64,000 bases of DNA, from assembly GCF_000421845.1 (NCBI RefSeq), contig NZ_ATXU01000005.1:62001-126000 (forward strand), written 5' to 3'. Source of the stretch: Leucobacter chironomi DSM 19883 (GTDB lineage Bacteria > Actinomycetota > Actinomycetes > Actinomycetales > Microbacteriaceae). Position numbers and translations under genes: made by a program. Shown piece after piece: positions 19,319-28,307 of the stretch. Position 1 is the first letter of the stretch; each line of letters begins with the position of its first letter. The notes beneath the pieces were generated by a model, which had not been told where the DNA came from, did not search any database, and saw nothing but the letters and a program-made list of their open reading frames with translations.

Positions 19319-19915
19319 CTAGTCGATGCTGCGGCGGCCCTCGAACGCGCGACCGAGGGTGACCTCGTCGGCGAACTCTAGGTCGCCGCCGACCGGCAGG
19401 CCGGAGGCGAGCCGCGAAGCGGGAACCTCGATGCTCGTCAGCAGTCGCGAGAGGTACGCCGCGGTGGCCTCGCCCTCCAGGTTGGGATCGGTGGCGATGA
19501 TGACCTCACGCACCTCTGCCTCGCCGAGCCGGCGCATGAGCGCCGGAATGCTGAGGTCGTCGGGGCCGATGCCGTCGATGGGGCTGATCGCGCCGCCGAG
19601 CACGTGGTACAGCCCGCGGAACTGCCGGGTGCGCTCGATCGCGACCACGTCCTTCGGCTCCTCGACCACGCAGATGAGGGTCTGGTCGCGCCGGGGGTCG
19701 CGGCAGATCGAGCAGCGCTCCTGTTCGGTGATGTTGCCGCAAACCTCGCAGAAGCGCACCTTCTCGCGCACCTCGGTGAGGAGTTCGGCGAGGCGTGACA
19801 CATCGAAGTTCTGGGTCTGGAGGATGTGGAACGCGATGCGCTGCGCCGACTTCGGGCCGATGCCCGGGAGCCGGCCGAACTCGTCAATCAGGTCTTGGAC
19901 GATGCCGTCGTACAC
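19319..19915 (-). CDS. recR: recombination mediator protein RecR
   Basis: 198 aa. Works with RecO (and RecF) to load RecA at gaps. The helix-hairpin-helix motif [15 protein letters not shown] is at about residues 14-28, the zinc finger [16 protein letters not shown] near 60-75, and the TOPRIM domain with ICVVEEPKD and the [15 protein letters not shown] metal motif follows. The gene lies 42 bp after dnaX. A YbaB/EbfC gene, often found between dnaX and recR in bacteria, is absent. A short AGAGGCG/CGCCTCT hairpin at 19305-19320 overlaps the stop codon. Confidence 0.97.
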   Translation of the reverse strand: MYDGIVQDLIDEFGRLPGIGPKSAQRIAFHILQTQNFDVSRLAELLTEVREKVRFCEVCGNITEQERCSICRDPRRDQTLICVVEEPKDVVAIERTRQFRGLYHVLGGAISPIDGIGPDDLSIPALMRRLGEAEVREVIIATDPNLEGEATAAYLSRLLTSIEVPASRLASGLPVGGDLEFADEVTLGRAFEGRRSID

Positions 19916-19957
19916 GTGGGGTGTCTCCTCGAAGTGGGTGAGTCGGATCGCGCGGGG

Positions 19958-22879
19958 TCAGGGGGTGCGCGGAGGCAGCGGGCGCTCCTCCACGAAGCGG
20001 GCGCCGAGCACCTCGCGCACGACGGCTTCGCCGTAGCGGGTGAAGGCCGGCGCTGAGCGCCGAGTCGACGGGTCCGGAGCGGCTGGCGGCTCGCTGGACG
20101 GCGCGGCAGGCGGATCACCTGCGGCCTGAGCGCTTGCAGTGGCAGGGTCGGGCGTCGCCGCAGTGGCGGCGGTCTCCCGGGCCTGGTCCACCTGATCGCG
20201 TTCCGGGCCGGGGCCTTCGGACCCGTATGGATCATCGGGCATTCCGGCGTAGGGGTCGCCATCCGGGTCGTAGGACGCGGGGATGTAGTCGTCGTCTGCG
20301 CTGTTCGAGTCGTCGCCACCCGAGGCGACGCGCTCCCGGGCGCTGCCCCCGGGGGTGCTGTCCGGTCCGGGGGCGGCGCCCGCCGCTCCCCCGGCAGTCT
20401 CGACGTCCGGGCCGCGCCGGACGCCGGCCTCCGATGCGGCGGGCTGTTCGGGTCGCGCGGGTCGCGGTGCAGCGGGTGCGAGCGGCGCGCCGTCGGCGGG
20501 CGGGGCGGGCGGCGGCTCAGCCCAGGCGGGCGCTGCGAGAGCGGGGCCGAGCCCGCTCAGGCGAGCGGCCGCTCGCGCGACCGGATCGTCGGCATCGCCG
20601 GGGTCGAACCCGCCCGCAGGCGCCTCGGAAGGCGCAGAGCTCGCCGCGGGCGCGGTCGCACGCGGGGCACTCGGCTGGTCGGAAGCACCCGCTCGATGGG
20701 GCTCCTCTGCGTCGGGATCGCGCTGGGCCTCGCCCTGGCCGCTGCCGCCCTGGGGAGCGGCCTCGCGGCTCTCGCCGCCCGGAGCGATGCGCTTCGGCAC
20801 GTACTTGACGTTGATGCCGATGGCCGCATTGATGGTCTCGCGCAGCGGCCCCGCACCGCTCGTCTTGAAGGCGGCGAGGTCGGACTGGGAGCCGAGCCCG
20901 ACGGTGAGCACCTCGCCGTCGAGCGCCATCGGCGTCACCACGCGCACCGCGTTCCACGCATCGCGATCCGCCTGCAGGATCTCCTCGAGCAGTTCGGGCC
21001 ACAGTTCGACGAGGTCGTCGAAGCCGCCCGAAGCAGCCTCGGCTTCGACCTCGGAGCCATCGTGCTGCGATCCCTCCGCAGTCGGCTCGGAGCCTCCGGC
21101 GCTCGCCACGGCCACGCCACCGTCGGCAGCGACCGGCGCCGTCGACGCGGCTTCGTCGTTCTGGCCCGACGCGCGCTCCGAAGACCCGGGCTGAGCTGCG
21201 GCCTCCGAGTCGGCGGCGCTCTGCTGCGCGGCGGGGGGCGCCTGGAAGGCTGCGTCGCGGCCGATCCCCTCGATCTGCGCCGCGCTCAGCACATCGGAGA
21301 TCGGTCGCCCGAACCCTGCCGCTCCCGTGTTGGGATGGGTCGCCGAGGGCCCGGTGCCCGCGGTGTCCGACGGGCCCTCGACCGGGGCCGCGCCGGAATC
21401 GGTCGCCCCAGTGCTCGGAGCTTTCGGCGCCGCGCCGGCACCCGCCGGATCCTCGCGCAGGAACTCCCTGATCGAAGCCGCCGTCTCGGCCGCATTCGGC
21501 TGCGCATCTGCGCGTGCCGACCGCGAGGCGGCGGGGCTGCTGTTCGCCGGGGCCTGGGCCGGGGCCGCCCCGGCAGCCGGGGAGTCGTTCAGCGCGCCCC
21601 GGGCAGCAGCCACCGCGGCGAGAGGATCCGGCCGCGGCGGCGTGGGCGCGGCGGGCGGGAAGGCCTGGCCTGGGGCTGCCTCAGCACGCTGAGCCGCCGG
21701 CGCAGCGGAGACGGGCGATGCCGCCGGAGCCGCCGCAGTGCGCTGCGGGCGAGCCGCCGCAACCGCCGGCTGCGCGACCTGCTCCACCAGTGCGCGGGCG
21801 ATCATGAGTTCGAGCTGCAGCCTGGGCGCCGTCGCGCCGGCCATCTTGTCGAGCGAGCCGCTCACCACGTCGGCGATGCGCGACAGCTCGCCGGGCCCGA
21901 AGCTCTGCGTCTGCTCGAACATGCGCGTGAGCTGGTCCTGGGGCACGCCTCGGAACACCGCGGCGGCGCCCTCGACGGTCGTCGCGCTCACCACGATGAG
22001 GTCGCGCAGCCGCTCGAGCAGGTCTTCGACGAAGCGACGGGGATCCTGCCCGGTCTGCACGACGCGGTCGGTGGCGCGGAAGGCGGCTGCGGAGTCGTGG
22101 GCGCCCAGCGCGGCGACGACGTCGTCGAGCAGTTCTGCGTGGGTGAAGCCCAGCAGGCCGGCGGCGCGCTCGGCAGTGACGAGGTCGCCCTCGGAGCCCG
22201 CGATGAGCTGGTCGAGGATGGAGAGGGTGTCGCGCACCGATCCGCCGCCGGCCCGCACCACGAGCGGCAGCACTCCGGGCTCGACGCGCACGCTCTCGCT
22301 GTCGCAGAGCGACTGCACGTAGTCGATGAGCGTGCCGGGCGCGATGAGCCTGAAGGGATAGTGGTGGGTGCGCGAGCGGATCGTACCGATGACCTTGTCG
22401 GGCTCGGTCGTGGCGAACACGAATTTGACGTGGGGCGGCGGCTCTTCGACGATCTTCAGCAGCGCGTTGAAGCCGCCCGGCGTCACCATGTGCGCCTCGT
22501 CGATGATGAAGATCTTGAAGCGATCGCGAGCCGGAGCGAAGACCGCGCGCTCGCGCAGGTCGCGCGCGTCGTCGACGCCGCCGTGGCTGGCGGCGTCGAT
22601 CTCGACCACGTCGAGCGATCCGCCTCCGTCGCGGCTCAGCTCGCGGCAGCTCGCGCACTCGCCGCAGGGGGTGTCGGTGGGGCCCTCGGCGCAGTTGAGG
22701 CAGCGCGCGAGGATACGGGCCGATGTCGTCTTGCCGCAGCCGCGCGGACCGCTGAAGAGATAGGCGTGCCCGATGCGCCCCGTGCGCAGGGCCGTCATGA
22801 GCGGTTCGGTCACCTGGGACTGACCGATCATCTCGGCGAACGATTCTGGCCGGTAACGGCGATACAGTGCGGCAACCAC
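19958..22879 (-). CDS. dnaX: DNA polymerase III subunit gamma/tau
   Basis: 973 aa. The clamp-loader ATPase of the replisome. The AAA+ domain has the Walker A GPRGCGKTTSARILARC near residue 45, a four-Cys zinc module (CLNC...PCGECASC) and the SRC motif TIRSRTHHYPFR; domain III extends to about residue 370. An Ala/Pro-rich low-complexity stretch (about 380-650) precedes a folded tau-type domain (VELWPELLEEILQADRDAW onward) and another disordered tail. The start GTG 22879 has no Shine-Dalgarno sequence but has TAGCAT exactly six bases upstream, which predicts a leaderless message. Confidence 0.96.
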   Translation of the reverse strand: MVAALYRRYRPESFAEMIGQSQVTEPLMTALRTGRIGHAYLFSGPRGCGKTTSARILARCLNCAEGPTDTPCGECASCRELSRDGGGSLDVVEIDAASHGGVDDARDLRERAVFAPARDRFKIFIIDEAHMVTPGGFNALLKIVEEPPPHVKFVFATTEPDKVIGTIRSRTHHYPFRLIAPGTLIDYVQSLCDSESVRVEPGVLPLVVRAGGGSVRDTLSILDQLIAGSEGDLVTAERAAGLLGFTHAELLDDVVAALGAHDSAAAFRATDRVVQTGQDPRRFVEDLLERLRDLIVVSATTVEGAAAVFRGVPQDQLTRMFEQTQSFGPGELSRIADVVSGSLDKMAGATAPRLQLELMIARALVEQVAQPAVAAARPQRTAAAPAASPVSAAPAAQRAEAAPGQAFPPAAPTPPRPDPLAAVAAARGALNDSPAAGAAPAQAPANSSPAASRSARADAQPNAAETAASIREFLREDPAGAGAAPKAPSTGATDSGAAPVEGPSDTAGTGPSATHPNTGAAGFGRPISDVLSAAQIEGIGRDAAFQAPPAAQQSAADSEAAAQPGSSERASGQNDEAASTAPVAADGGVAVASAGGSEPTAEGSQHDGSEVEAEAASGGFDDLVELWPELLEEILQADRDAWNAVRVVTPMALDGEVLTVGLGSQSDLAAFKTSGAGPLRETINAAIGINVKYVPKRIAPGGESREAAPQGGSGQGEAQRDPDAEEPHRAGASDQPSAPRATAPAASSAPSEAPAGGFDPGDADDPVARAAARLSGLGPALAAPAWAEPPPAPPADGAPLAPAAPRPARPEQPAASEAGVRRGPDVETAGGAAGAAPGPDSTPGGSARERVASGGDDSNSADDDYIPASYDPDGDPYAGMPDDPYGSEGPGPERDQVDQARETAATAATPDPATASAQAAGDPPAAPSSEPPAAPDPSTRRSAPAFTRYGEAVVREVLGARFVEERPLPPRTP

Positions 22880-22885
22880 GGGTCC

Positions 22886-22891
22886 ATGCTA
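22886..22891 (-). promoter_or_regulatory. -10 box of a leaderless dnaX promoter
   Basis: TAGCAT on the minus strand, followed by GGACCC and then the GTG start of dnaX. The TANNNT-N6-start layout matches leaderless genes in other actinobacteria. Confidence 0.6.
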
Positions 22892-23032
22892 CCGGCGACC
22901 ACTGACATTCTTCGTGGAGCGAGTCCCGCGATCGCGATCCGTCCATCGCAGCAGACCGGCAGCCCGGCAGCCCTGACGACGACGCCGGCTCTGGATCGGC
23001 CCGACCGGCGTCCGCTCCCCCGCGACCGCGGG

Positions 23033-24220
23033 TCAGCCGACGAGAGCGCGGGTCTGTCGGGCGATCTCCGCTTCCTCGTCGGTGGGCACCACGAGCACCT
23101 CGACTCGGGAGTCGTCGGCGCTGATGCGGCGGGCTCCCCGATCCGGCGATTCGTTGCGCGACCCGTCGATGCGGATGCCGAACCACTCCAGGCCGGCGCA
23201 GATCTCGGCTCGCAGCGCAGCGTTGTTCTCGCCCACGCCCGCGGTGAACACGATCGCGTCGGCCCCGCCGAGTTCCACGAGATAGGCCCCGAGGTAGCGG
23301 CGCACACGGTGCGCGTAGACCGCGATGGCCAGCGCCGCCTCGTCGTCTCCCGCATCGGCGGCGGCGCGCACATCGCGGAAGTCCCCGGTGCCCGTGAAGC
23401 CGAGCAGCCCGGAGCCGTGATTGAGCAGCCGGTCGAGCTCGTCGACGGCGTAGCCCTCGCGCAGCAGATGCAGCAGCGCACCCGGGTCGAGGTCGCCGCC
23501 GCGCGTCCCCATCACGAGCCCCTCGAGCGGGGTGAAGCCCATCGAGGTGTCGATCGACCGCCCCGCTGCGACGGCGCACGCGGAAGCCCCGTTGCCCAGG
23601 TGCAGCACGATCTGGCGCAGCGATTCGATCGGGCGCCCGAGGAACTCCGCAGCGCGCCGGGACACCACCTGATGCGAGGTGCCGTGAAAGCCGTAGCGGC
23701 GGATCCCGTGGCGCTCGGCGACACCCGAATCGATGGCGTAGGCGTATGCCTCCTGCGGCATGGTCTGGTGGAACGCCGTATCGAAGACGGCGACGTGGGG
23801 CACTCCGGGGAACCGCTCCCGCGCTGCCACGATCGCCTGATGCTGACCGGGGTTGTGCAGCGGTGCGAGGGACCCGAGCTCGAGGATCTGCGCGGCGACC
23901 AGGTCGTCGATGCGGGTCGGAGCGCTGAACACGCTGCCGCCCTGCACCACCCGGTGTCCGACGGCCGCGATGCCGAGGGCGGCCACGGGGGTGCCCGCGC
24001 GCTCGAACGCCGCGACCATCTCGGCGAACGCCGCGGTGTGATCGGCGACGTGCACACGACGCTCCTCCTCGCGTCCGTCGTCGCTGCGGTGCACGAGGCG
24101 CCCCTCGGGTTCGCCGATGCGCTCGACCAGTCCCGACGCGAGGCGCTCCTCGGTCTGCGGTTCGATGAGCTGATACTTCACCGATGACGAACCGGCGTTG
24201 ATCACCAGGATGCTGCTCAT
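23033..24220 (-). CDS. ackA: acetate kinase
   Basis: 395 aa. Interconverts acetyl phosphate plus ADP with acetate plus ATP. Family motifs are present in order: the N-terminal phosphate loop LVINAGSSSVKYQL, GFHGTSHQ near residue 175, VLHLGNGAS near 205, DTSMGFTPLEGL and FTAGVGENN. It overlaps the pta stop by four bases (ATGA), so the two are translationally coupled as in most actinobacteria. Confidence 0.97.
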   Translation of the reverse strand: MSSILVINAGSSSVKYQLIEPQTEERLASGLVERIGEPEGRLVHRSDDGREEERRVHVADHTAAFAEMVAAFERAGTPVAALGIAAVGHRVVQGGSVFSAPTRIDDLVAAQILELGSLAPLHNPGQHQAIVAARERFPGVPHVAVFDTAFHQTMPQEAYAYAIDSGVAERHGIRRYGFHGTSHQVVSRRAAEFLGRPIESLRQIVLHLGNGASACAVAAGRSIDTSMGFTPLEGLVMGTRGGDLDPGALLHLLREGYAVDELDRLLNHGSGLLGFTGTGDFRDVRAAADAGDDEAALAIAVYAHRVRRYLGAYLVELGGADAIVFTAGVGENNAALRAEICAGLEWFGIRIDGSRNESPDRGARRISADDSRVEVLVVPTDEEAEIARQTRALVG

Positions 24221-26331
24221 GCCCGCTGCTCCATTCCGGCCTGCACCGCGGTGATCGCGACCGTGTTGAGGATGTCGTCGACCGTGGCCCCTCGCGAGAG
24301 GTCGTTGACCGGTTTCGCGAGCCCCTGCAGCACCGGCCCCACCGCCACGGCGCCTGCGGAGCGCTGCACGGCCTTGTAGGTGTTGTTGCCCGTATTCAGG
24401 TCGGGGAATATGAAGACCGTGGCGTGGCCTGCGACGGCGGATCCCGGCAGCTTCGCGGCCCCGGTCGCCGGGTCGCTCGCGGCGTCGTACTGCAGCGGCC
24501 CCTCGATGAGCAGATCGGGGCGTGCGGCCTGCGCGAGCGCGGTCGCCTCGCGCACCTTGTCGACGTCGGCGCCGGATCCCGACTCGCCCGTCGAGTACGA
24601 CAGCATCGCGACCCGGGGCTCGACGCCGAACTGCGCGGCCGTGTCGGCCGACGAGACGGCGATGTCGGCCAGCTGCGCGGCCGTGGGGTCGGGGTTGACC
24701 GCGCAGTCGCCGTAGACGAGGACGCGGTCGGCCAGGGCCATGAAGAACACGCTCGACACCACCGAGACGCCGGGGCGCGTCTTGATGATCTCCAGGCTGG
24801 GTCGGATGGTGTGCGCCGTCGTGTGCGCGGCGCCCGACACCATGCCGTCGGCGAGTTCGAGGTGCACCATCATGGTGCCGAAGTAGCTCACGTCGCGCAT
24901 CACATCGCGCGCCTGCTCGAGCGAGATCCCCTTGTGGGCGCGAAGCCTCGCGTACTCGTCGGCAAAGCGTTCGCGCAGCGGGGAGCTCGCGGGGTCGATC
25001 ACCTCGGCCGCGTCGATCGACAGGCCGAGCTCGCCCCCGCGCTTGCGCACGGCCGCCTCGTCGCCGAGGATCGTGAGCCGCGCCGTGCCGCGCGCGAGCA
25101 GCGTGCTCGCCGCGCGGAGGATGCGGTCGTCATCGCCCTCGGGGAGCACGATGTGGGCGTTCGCCGCGGCTGCGCGGTCGAACAGCTCATAGGCGAACAT
25201 GACCGGGGTGCGCACACCGCCGCGGTGCAGTCGCAGACGCTCCCGCAGCACCGCCGCGTCCACGTGCTGGTCGAACAGCGCGAGCGCCGTGTCGAACTTG
25301 GCGGGGGATTCCTCGGTCAGCAGCCCTCGAGCGCGAGAGATACGGCGCGCAGTGTCGAAGGTGCCGAAGCTCGTACGCACGATCGGCAGCGTCGAGTCGA
25401 TGCCGTCGAGCAACTGCTCCACGGAGCGCGACAGCTCGAACTCCCCGTTCAGCACCACCGCCGCGATCGTGGGGAAGGTCGGGGCCTCGTGCGCCATGGT
25501 CACCGCGAGCAGCGTCTCGGCCCGATCCGCCGCGATCACGACCGCCGCGCCCTCGAGCAACCGCGGCAGCACGTTCTCCATAGACATGCCGGCGATCACC
25601 ACATCGCGCACCTCGCGGGCCAGCAGGTCCGCGGAGCCGCGCACCAGCTCCCCCTCGACGGCCTCGATCACGCCGCTCACCGGGGGCGCGACGAGCAGCA
25701 GTTCCTCGGGCACCGCCCAGACCGGCGTGCCGGTGGGCAGGGAGACCGCCACCTGCTGCTCGATATCGGCGAGGTGCTGCGGGTCGGCGCGGTTGACGAG
25801 CGCGGCGAGCACCTCGGCGTGCTCGGCGCGGAGTTCGGCGATGCCGAGCTCGGCGAGCTGCGCGATCTCCGAGGGCGTTCGCGCCGGCTGCTGGCCCAGG
25901 TGCTCCGCCTCCTCGTTCGAGCGACCGCCGAGCACCAGCAGCACGGGCGTATCGAGGTTCGCGGCGATGCGCGCGTTGAAGGAGAGCTCGGTGGGGGCGG
26001 CCACGTCGCTGAAGTCCGAGCCCACCACCACGACCGCGTCGCAGCGGTCGCGCAGCCGCCGATAGGCCGCCACGATGCGGGTCATCGCGGCCTCGGGATC
26101 GGCGTGCGCCTCGTCGTAGGTGACCCCCACGCACGCCTCGTAGGGCGCGTCGGACGTGGTTCGGGAGTGCAGGAGATCGAGCACCCGGTCGCGCTCGCCT
26201 GCTGAACGGATCAGCGGCCGGAACACCGCCACCCGCGGTGCGTCCGCCCGCAACGCGTCGAGCACGCCGAGCGCAACGGCGCTCTTCCCCGTGCGCCCCT
26301 CGGCCGAGGTGAGGTAGATGCTTGCTGCCAC
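24217..26331 (-). CDS. pta: phosphate acetyltransferase (long form)
   Basis: 704 aa. Converts acetyl-CoA plus phosphate into acetyl phosphate. The long form has an N-terminal P-loop NTPase-like domain (YLTSAEGRTGKSAVALGV), a DRTGG-type regulatory middle domain (about 220-330) and the C-terminal catalytic domain (PEGDDDRILRAA; YGDCAVNPDPTAAQLADIA). Start GTG 26331: TAGGGT lies six bases upstream (leaderless pattern); the spacer GGGAGG could also act as a very close ribosome binding site, but it is too near the start to be ideal. A large palindrome lies 70-140 bp upstream and may control the operon. Confidence 0.96.
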   Translation of the reverse strand: MAASIYLTSAEGRTGKSAVALGVLDALRADAPRVAVFRPLIRSAGERDRVLDLLHSRTTSDAPYEACVGVTYDEAHADPEAAMTRIVAAYRRLRDRCDAVVVVGSDFSDVAAPTELSFNARIAANLDTPVLLVLGGRSNEEAEHLGQQPARTPSEIAQLAELGIAELRAEHAEVLAALVNRADPQHLADIEQQVAVSLPTGTPVWAVPEELLLVAPPVSGVIEAVEGELVRGSADLLAREVRDVVIAGMSMENVLPRLLEGAAVVIAADRAETLLAVTMAHEAPTFPTIAAVVLNGEFELSRSVEQLLDGIDSTLPIVRTSFGTFDTARRISRARGLLTEESPAKFDTALALFDQHVDAAVLRERLRLHRGGVRTPVMFAYELFDRAAAANAHIVLPEGDDDRILRAASTLLARGTARLTILGDEAAVRKRGGELGLSIDAAEVIDPASSPLRERFADEYARLRAHKGISLEQARDVMRDVSYFGTMMVHLELADGMVSGAAHTTAHTIRPSLEIIKTRPGVSVVSSVFFMALADRVLVYGDCAVNPDPTAAQLADIAVSSADTAAQFGVEPRVAMLSYSTGESGSGADVDKVREATALAQAARPDLLIEGPLQYDAASDPATGAAKLPGSAVAGHATVFIFPDLNTGNNTYKAVQRSAGAVAVGPVLQGLAKPVNDLSRGATVDDILNTVAITAVQAGMEQRA

Positions 26332-26337
26332 CCTCCC

Positions 26338-26343
26338 ACCCTA
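26338..26343 (-). promoter_or_regulatory. -10 box of the pta-ackA promoter (leaderless layout)
   Basis: TAGGGT on the minus strand, six bases before the GTG start of pta. Same arrangement as in dnaX and five other genes in this window. Confidence 0.55.
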
Positions 26344-26402
26344 TGCCCGGGATCCGCTGATCCGCCGGGAGCCGCTGATCCGCCCGACCTGAGCCTGCCC
26401 TC

Positions 26403-26470
26403 GATATGGGATCTGCCGTAGATATGGCCTCTCCTCCGGATATCCCCATATCCTCGGCAGATTCCATATC
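26403..26470. promoter_or_regulatory. 68-bp imperfect palindrome with four GATATGG sites upstream of pta
   Basis: Left arm 26403-26427 and right arm 26446-26470 are 25 bases each, complementary with three mismatches, around an 18-bp centre that itself holds GGATATCC (26438-26445). GATATGG occurs at 26403 and 26421 and its complement CCATATC at 26446 and 26464, so four sites are set symmetrically. It lies between the oxidoreductase gene (ends 26528) and pta. It could be a multi-site operator for pta-ackA, or a hairpin ending the upstream transcript; it lacks a U-tract. Confidence 0.5.
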
Positions 26471-26527
26471 CAAGGCGGAGGGCGGGGGTGAGTGTGAGCG
26501 GTGAAGCTTGTGGGTGAGGGGCCTGGT

Positions 26528-28009
26528 CTACGAGTCGAGGCCGAGGCCCGGCGCTGGCAGGCCGTACTCATGCCGGAGGGCGGCGCGGGCCGCATACCAG
26601 CCCGAGAGGCCGTGCACTCCGGGCCCCGGCGGCGTCGACGACGAGCACAGGTAGATGCCGGCTGCGGGGGTGCGCCACGGCTCGCGGGCGACCACCGGCC
26701 GCGCGAGCAGCTGCCACGGCGTCACCGCGCCCGCACTGAAGTCGCCCCCGATGTAGTTGCGGTTGTACCCGGCGAACTCGGCGGCGGTGGTGACGCGCAC
26801 ATCGAGGATCCGGTCGCGGAACCCGGGGGCGAAGCGTTCGATCTGCGCGATGACGGGGTGGGACATGTCGACCGTCGACCCCTTCGGCACGTGCGTGTAG
26901 CTCCAGATGGGCGTCAGTTCGGCCCCGTTCTCCTGCACCGGTGCCCGCTCAGGATCGAAGGCCGCGGTCTGCGCGAGCAGCACGTAGGGCTGCCGCGGGT
27001 GCCGACCGCGGGCGACCTCGCGTTCGGCCGCCGCCCCCTCGGCTCGGCTGCCGCCCAGGTGCACCGTGGGGGCGCCCGCGACCCGCTGGTCCGCCCACGG
27101 AATCGGCCCGTCGAGCACGAAATCGACCTTGGTCGCCCCGTCGCCGTATCTGAAGCGGCCGAGCGCACGACGGTAGCGGCCGGGCAGAGCCGAGCCCGCG
27201 ATCCGCATGAGCCCGCGGGCGGAGGTGTCGAAGAGCTTGACACGGTACGCGTCGAGTTCGCGCACGTCGGAGACGGGGTGGGACGTCTCGATCCGGCCGC
27301 CGTGCGCGAGGAGATCCGCTGCGAGCGCGTCGGTGATGGCCCGGGATCCGCCCACCGGCACCGGCCAGCCGCTCGCGTGCCCGAGCGCGCCGAGCACCAG
27401 GCCGACGCCGGCCGAGGCGAGCCCCGGCATGCGGCCGATGCTGTGAGCGGCGACGCCCGAGACGAGAGCCGGGGCCGCCTGCTCGCTGAACCGGGCGTTC
27501 CAGAGCGGCGTACCCTGCTCGAGGGTGCGCAGGCCGGTGAGAATCGCAGCCAGCGGGTCGCTCGGCCAGCGCAGCATCGACCCGCCGAGGGCGAAGTCGA
27601 TCACGCCTTCCAGCCGGCGGAGGAGCGGCCGGTAGAGGCCCGCGTACGCCGCTCCGTCACGGCCGAGCTCCGCGGCGGTGCGCTCGAGGTCGCGGTAGGC
27701 GATGGCGGCCCGATGATCGCCTGCCGTGCCGTCGAGCGGGTTGGCGTAGGAGGCTTCGGGGACCACGAAACGCATGCGGCGTTCGAGCTCGAACGCGCGG
27801 AAGAAGCCGGTGGCGAGGGCCATGGGGTGAATCGCGGAGCAGACGTCGTGCAGCACGCCGGGGCGCACGAGCTGCTGCGTGCGAGTGCCACCGCCGATGG
27901 TCTCGGCCGCTTCGTAGACGGTCACGGGGATGCCCGCGCGGGCGAGGGTGACCGCGGCAGCGAGGCCGTTCGGTCCTGCCCCGACGACGACGGCGCCTGC
28001 TGAAGTCAT
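26528..28009 (-). CDS. NAD(P)/FAD-dependent oxidoreductase, phytoene-desaturase/PYROXD2-like
   Basis: 493 aa. The N-terminal dinucleotide-binding motif VVVGAGPNGLAAAVTLARAG (about residues 7-26) and the C-terminal FAD motif around GIYLCSSSTPPGPGVHGLSG place it in the CrtI/PYROXD2 amine-oxidase-like superfamily. No other carotenoid genes (crtE, crtB) are nearby, so a carotenoid role is not supported and the substrate is unknown. The start ATG 28009 has TAGGCT six bases upstream and no Shine-Dalgarno sequence (leaderless pattern). It is followed by the pta upstream palindrome. Confidence 0.85.
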   Translation of the reverse strand: MTSAGAVVVGAGPNGLAAAVTLARAGIPVTVYEAAETIGGGTRTQQLVRPGVLHDVCSAIHPMALATGFFRAFELERRMRFVVPEASYANPLDGTAGDHRAAIAYRDLERTAAELGRDGAAYAGLYRPLLRRLEGVIDFALGGSMLRWPSDPLAAILTGLRTLEQGTPLWNARFSEQAAPALVSGVAAHSIGRMPGLASAGVGLVLGALGHASGWPVPVGGSRAITDALAADLLAHGGRIETSHPVSDVRELDAYRVKLFDTSARGLMRIAGSALPGRYRRALGRFRYGDGATKVDFVLDGPIPWADQRVAGAPTVHLGGSRAEGAAAEREVARGRHPRQPYVLLAQTAAFDPERAPVQENGAELTPIWSYTHVPKGSTVDMSHPVIAQIERFAPGFRDRILDVRVTTAAEFAGYNRNYIGGDFSAGAVTPWQLLARPVVAREPWRTPAAGIYLCSSSTPPGPGVHGLSGWYAARAALRHEYGLPAPGLGLDS

Positions 28010-28015
28010 GCGCCC

Positions 28016-28021
28016 AGCCTA
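28016..28021 (-). promoter_or_regulatory. -10 box of the oxidoreductase promoter (leaderless layout)
   Basis: TAGGCT on the minus strand, then GGGCGC, then ATG of the oxidoreductase. Lies immediately beside the tandem repeats. Confidence 0.55.
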
Positions 28022-28034
28022 GCGTCACGCCCCG

Positions 28035-28231
28035 CACAGCGCCGGACCCACCCACACCAGCAGGCCTCCGGGCATAGAAAGACCCCCATGCACTCGAGAC
28101 ACAGCGCCGGACCCACCGACGCCAGCAGGCCAGTCGACATAGAAAGACCCCCCATGCACGCGAGACACAGCGCCGGACCCACCCACACCAGTAGGCCTCC
28201 GGGCATAGAAAGACCCCCCATGCACCTGGCA
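28035..28231 (-). repeat. three tandem 65-66 bp repeats derived from the SRP RNA 3' end
   Basis: Copies start at 28035, 28100 and 28166 (65, 66 and 66 bp). Each contains, on the plus strand, CACAGCGCCGGACCCACC, a variable middle, then CATAGAAAGACCCCC(C)ATGCAC. The last segment of the third copy is the 3' end of the SRP RNA gene itself, so the first two copies repeat that end plus about 45 bp downstream. The copies differ mainly in the middle (CCTCCGGG in the outer two, CAGTCGA in the second). On the minus strand they could encode 22-residue hydrophobic repeats, which I regard as accidental. Confidence 0.85.
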
Positions 28232-28301
28232 GAGCCCGACTACCCTTGCTTCGTTTCCGACCTGGGGGAGTTCGCCGAGATGCCACCGCATGGGGGGCCT
28301 T
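28210..28301 (-). ncRNA. ffs: bacterial small signal recognition particle RNA (4.5S type)
   Basis: On the minus strand the conserved apical domain reads CAGGTCGGAAACGAAGCA, with the GGAAAC tetraloop region and the asymmetric-loop bases (AGCA side) that bind Ffh. The ends pair to form the long helix: GGCCCCCCATGC (5', near 28299-28288) with GCATGGGGGGTC (3', near 28223-28212). About 90 nt, small type without an Alu domain. The transcript binds Ffh and targets membrane proteins. End positions are estimated from the helix. Confidence 0.9.
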
Positions 28302-28307
28302 ACTAGT

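Noticed and set aside
20696-24187. A very long (1163-codon) plus-strand open frame opposite dnaX and ackA
   Set aside because: It crosses two unrelated genes and their intergenic gap; the product is Arg/Gly-rich with no domain. GC-driven artefact.
26528-28009. Carotenoid biosynthesis cluster
   Set aside because: The CrtI-like oxidoreductase is alone; no crtE, crtB or cyclase gene, and PYROXD2-like proteins are diverse.
28006-28221. A small repetitive protein (22-residue hydrophobic units) from the tandem repeats
   Set aside because: The frame follows from the 66-bp period and breaks at the 65-bp copy; the DNA is better explained as copies of the SRP RNA 3' region.
28035-28231. CRISPR array
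   Set aside because: Only three units of 65-66 bp, contiguous without spacers, and no cas genes.
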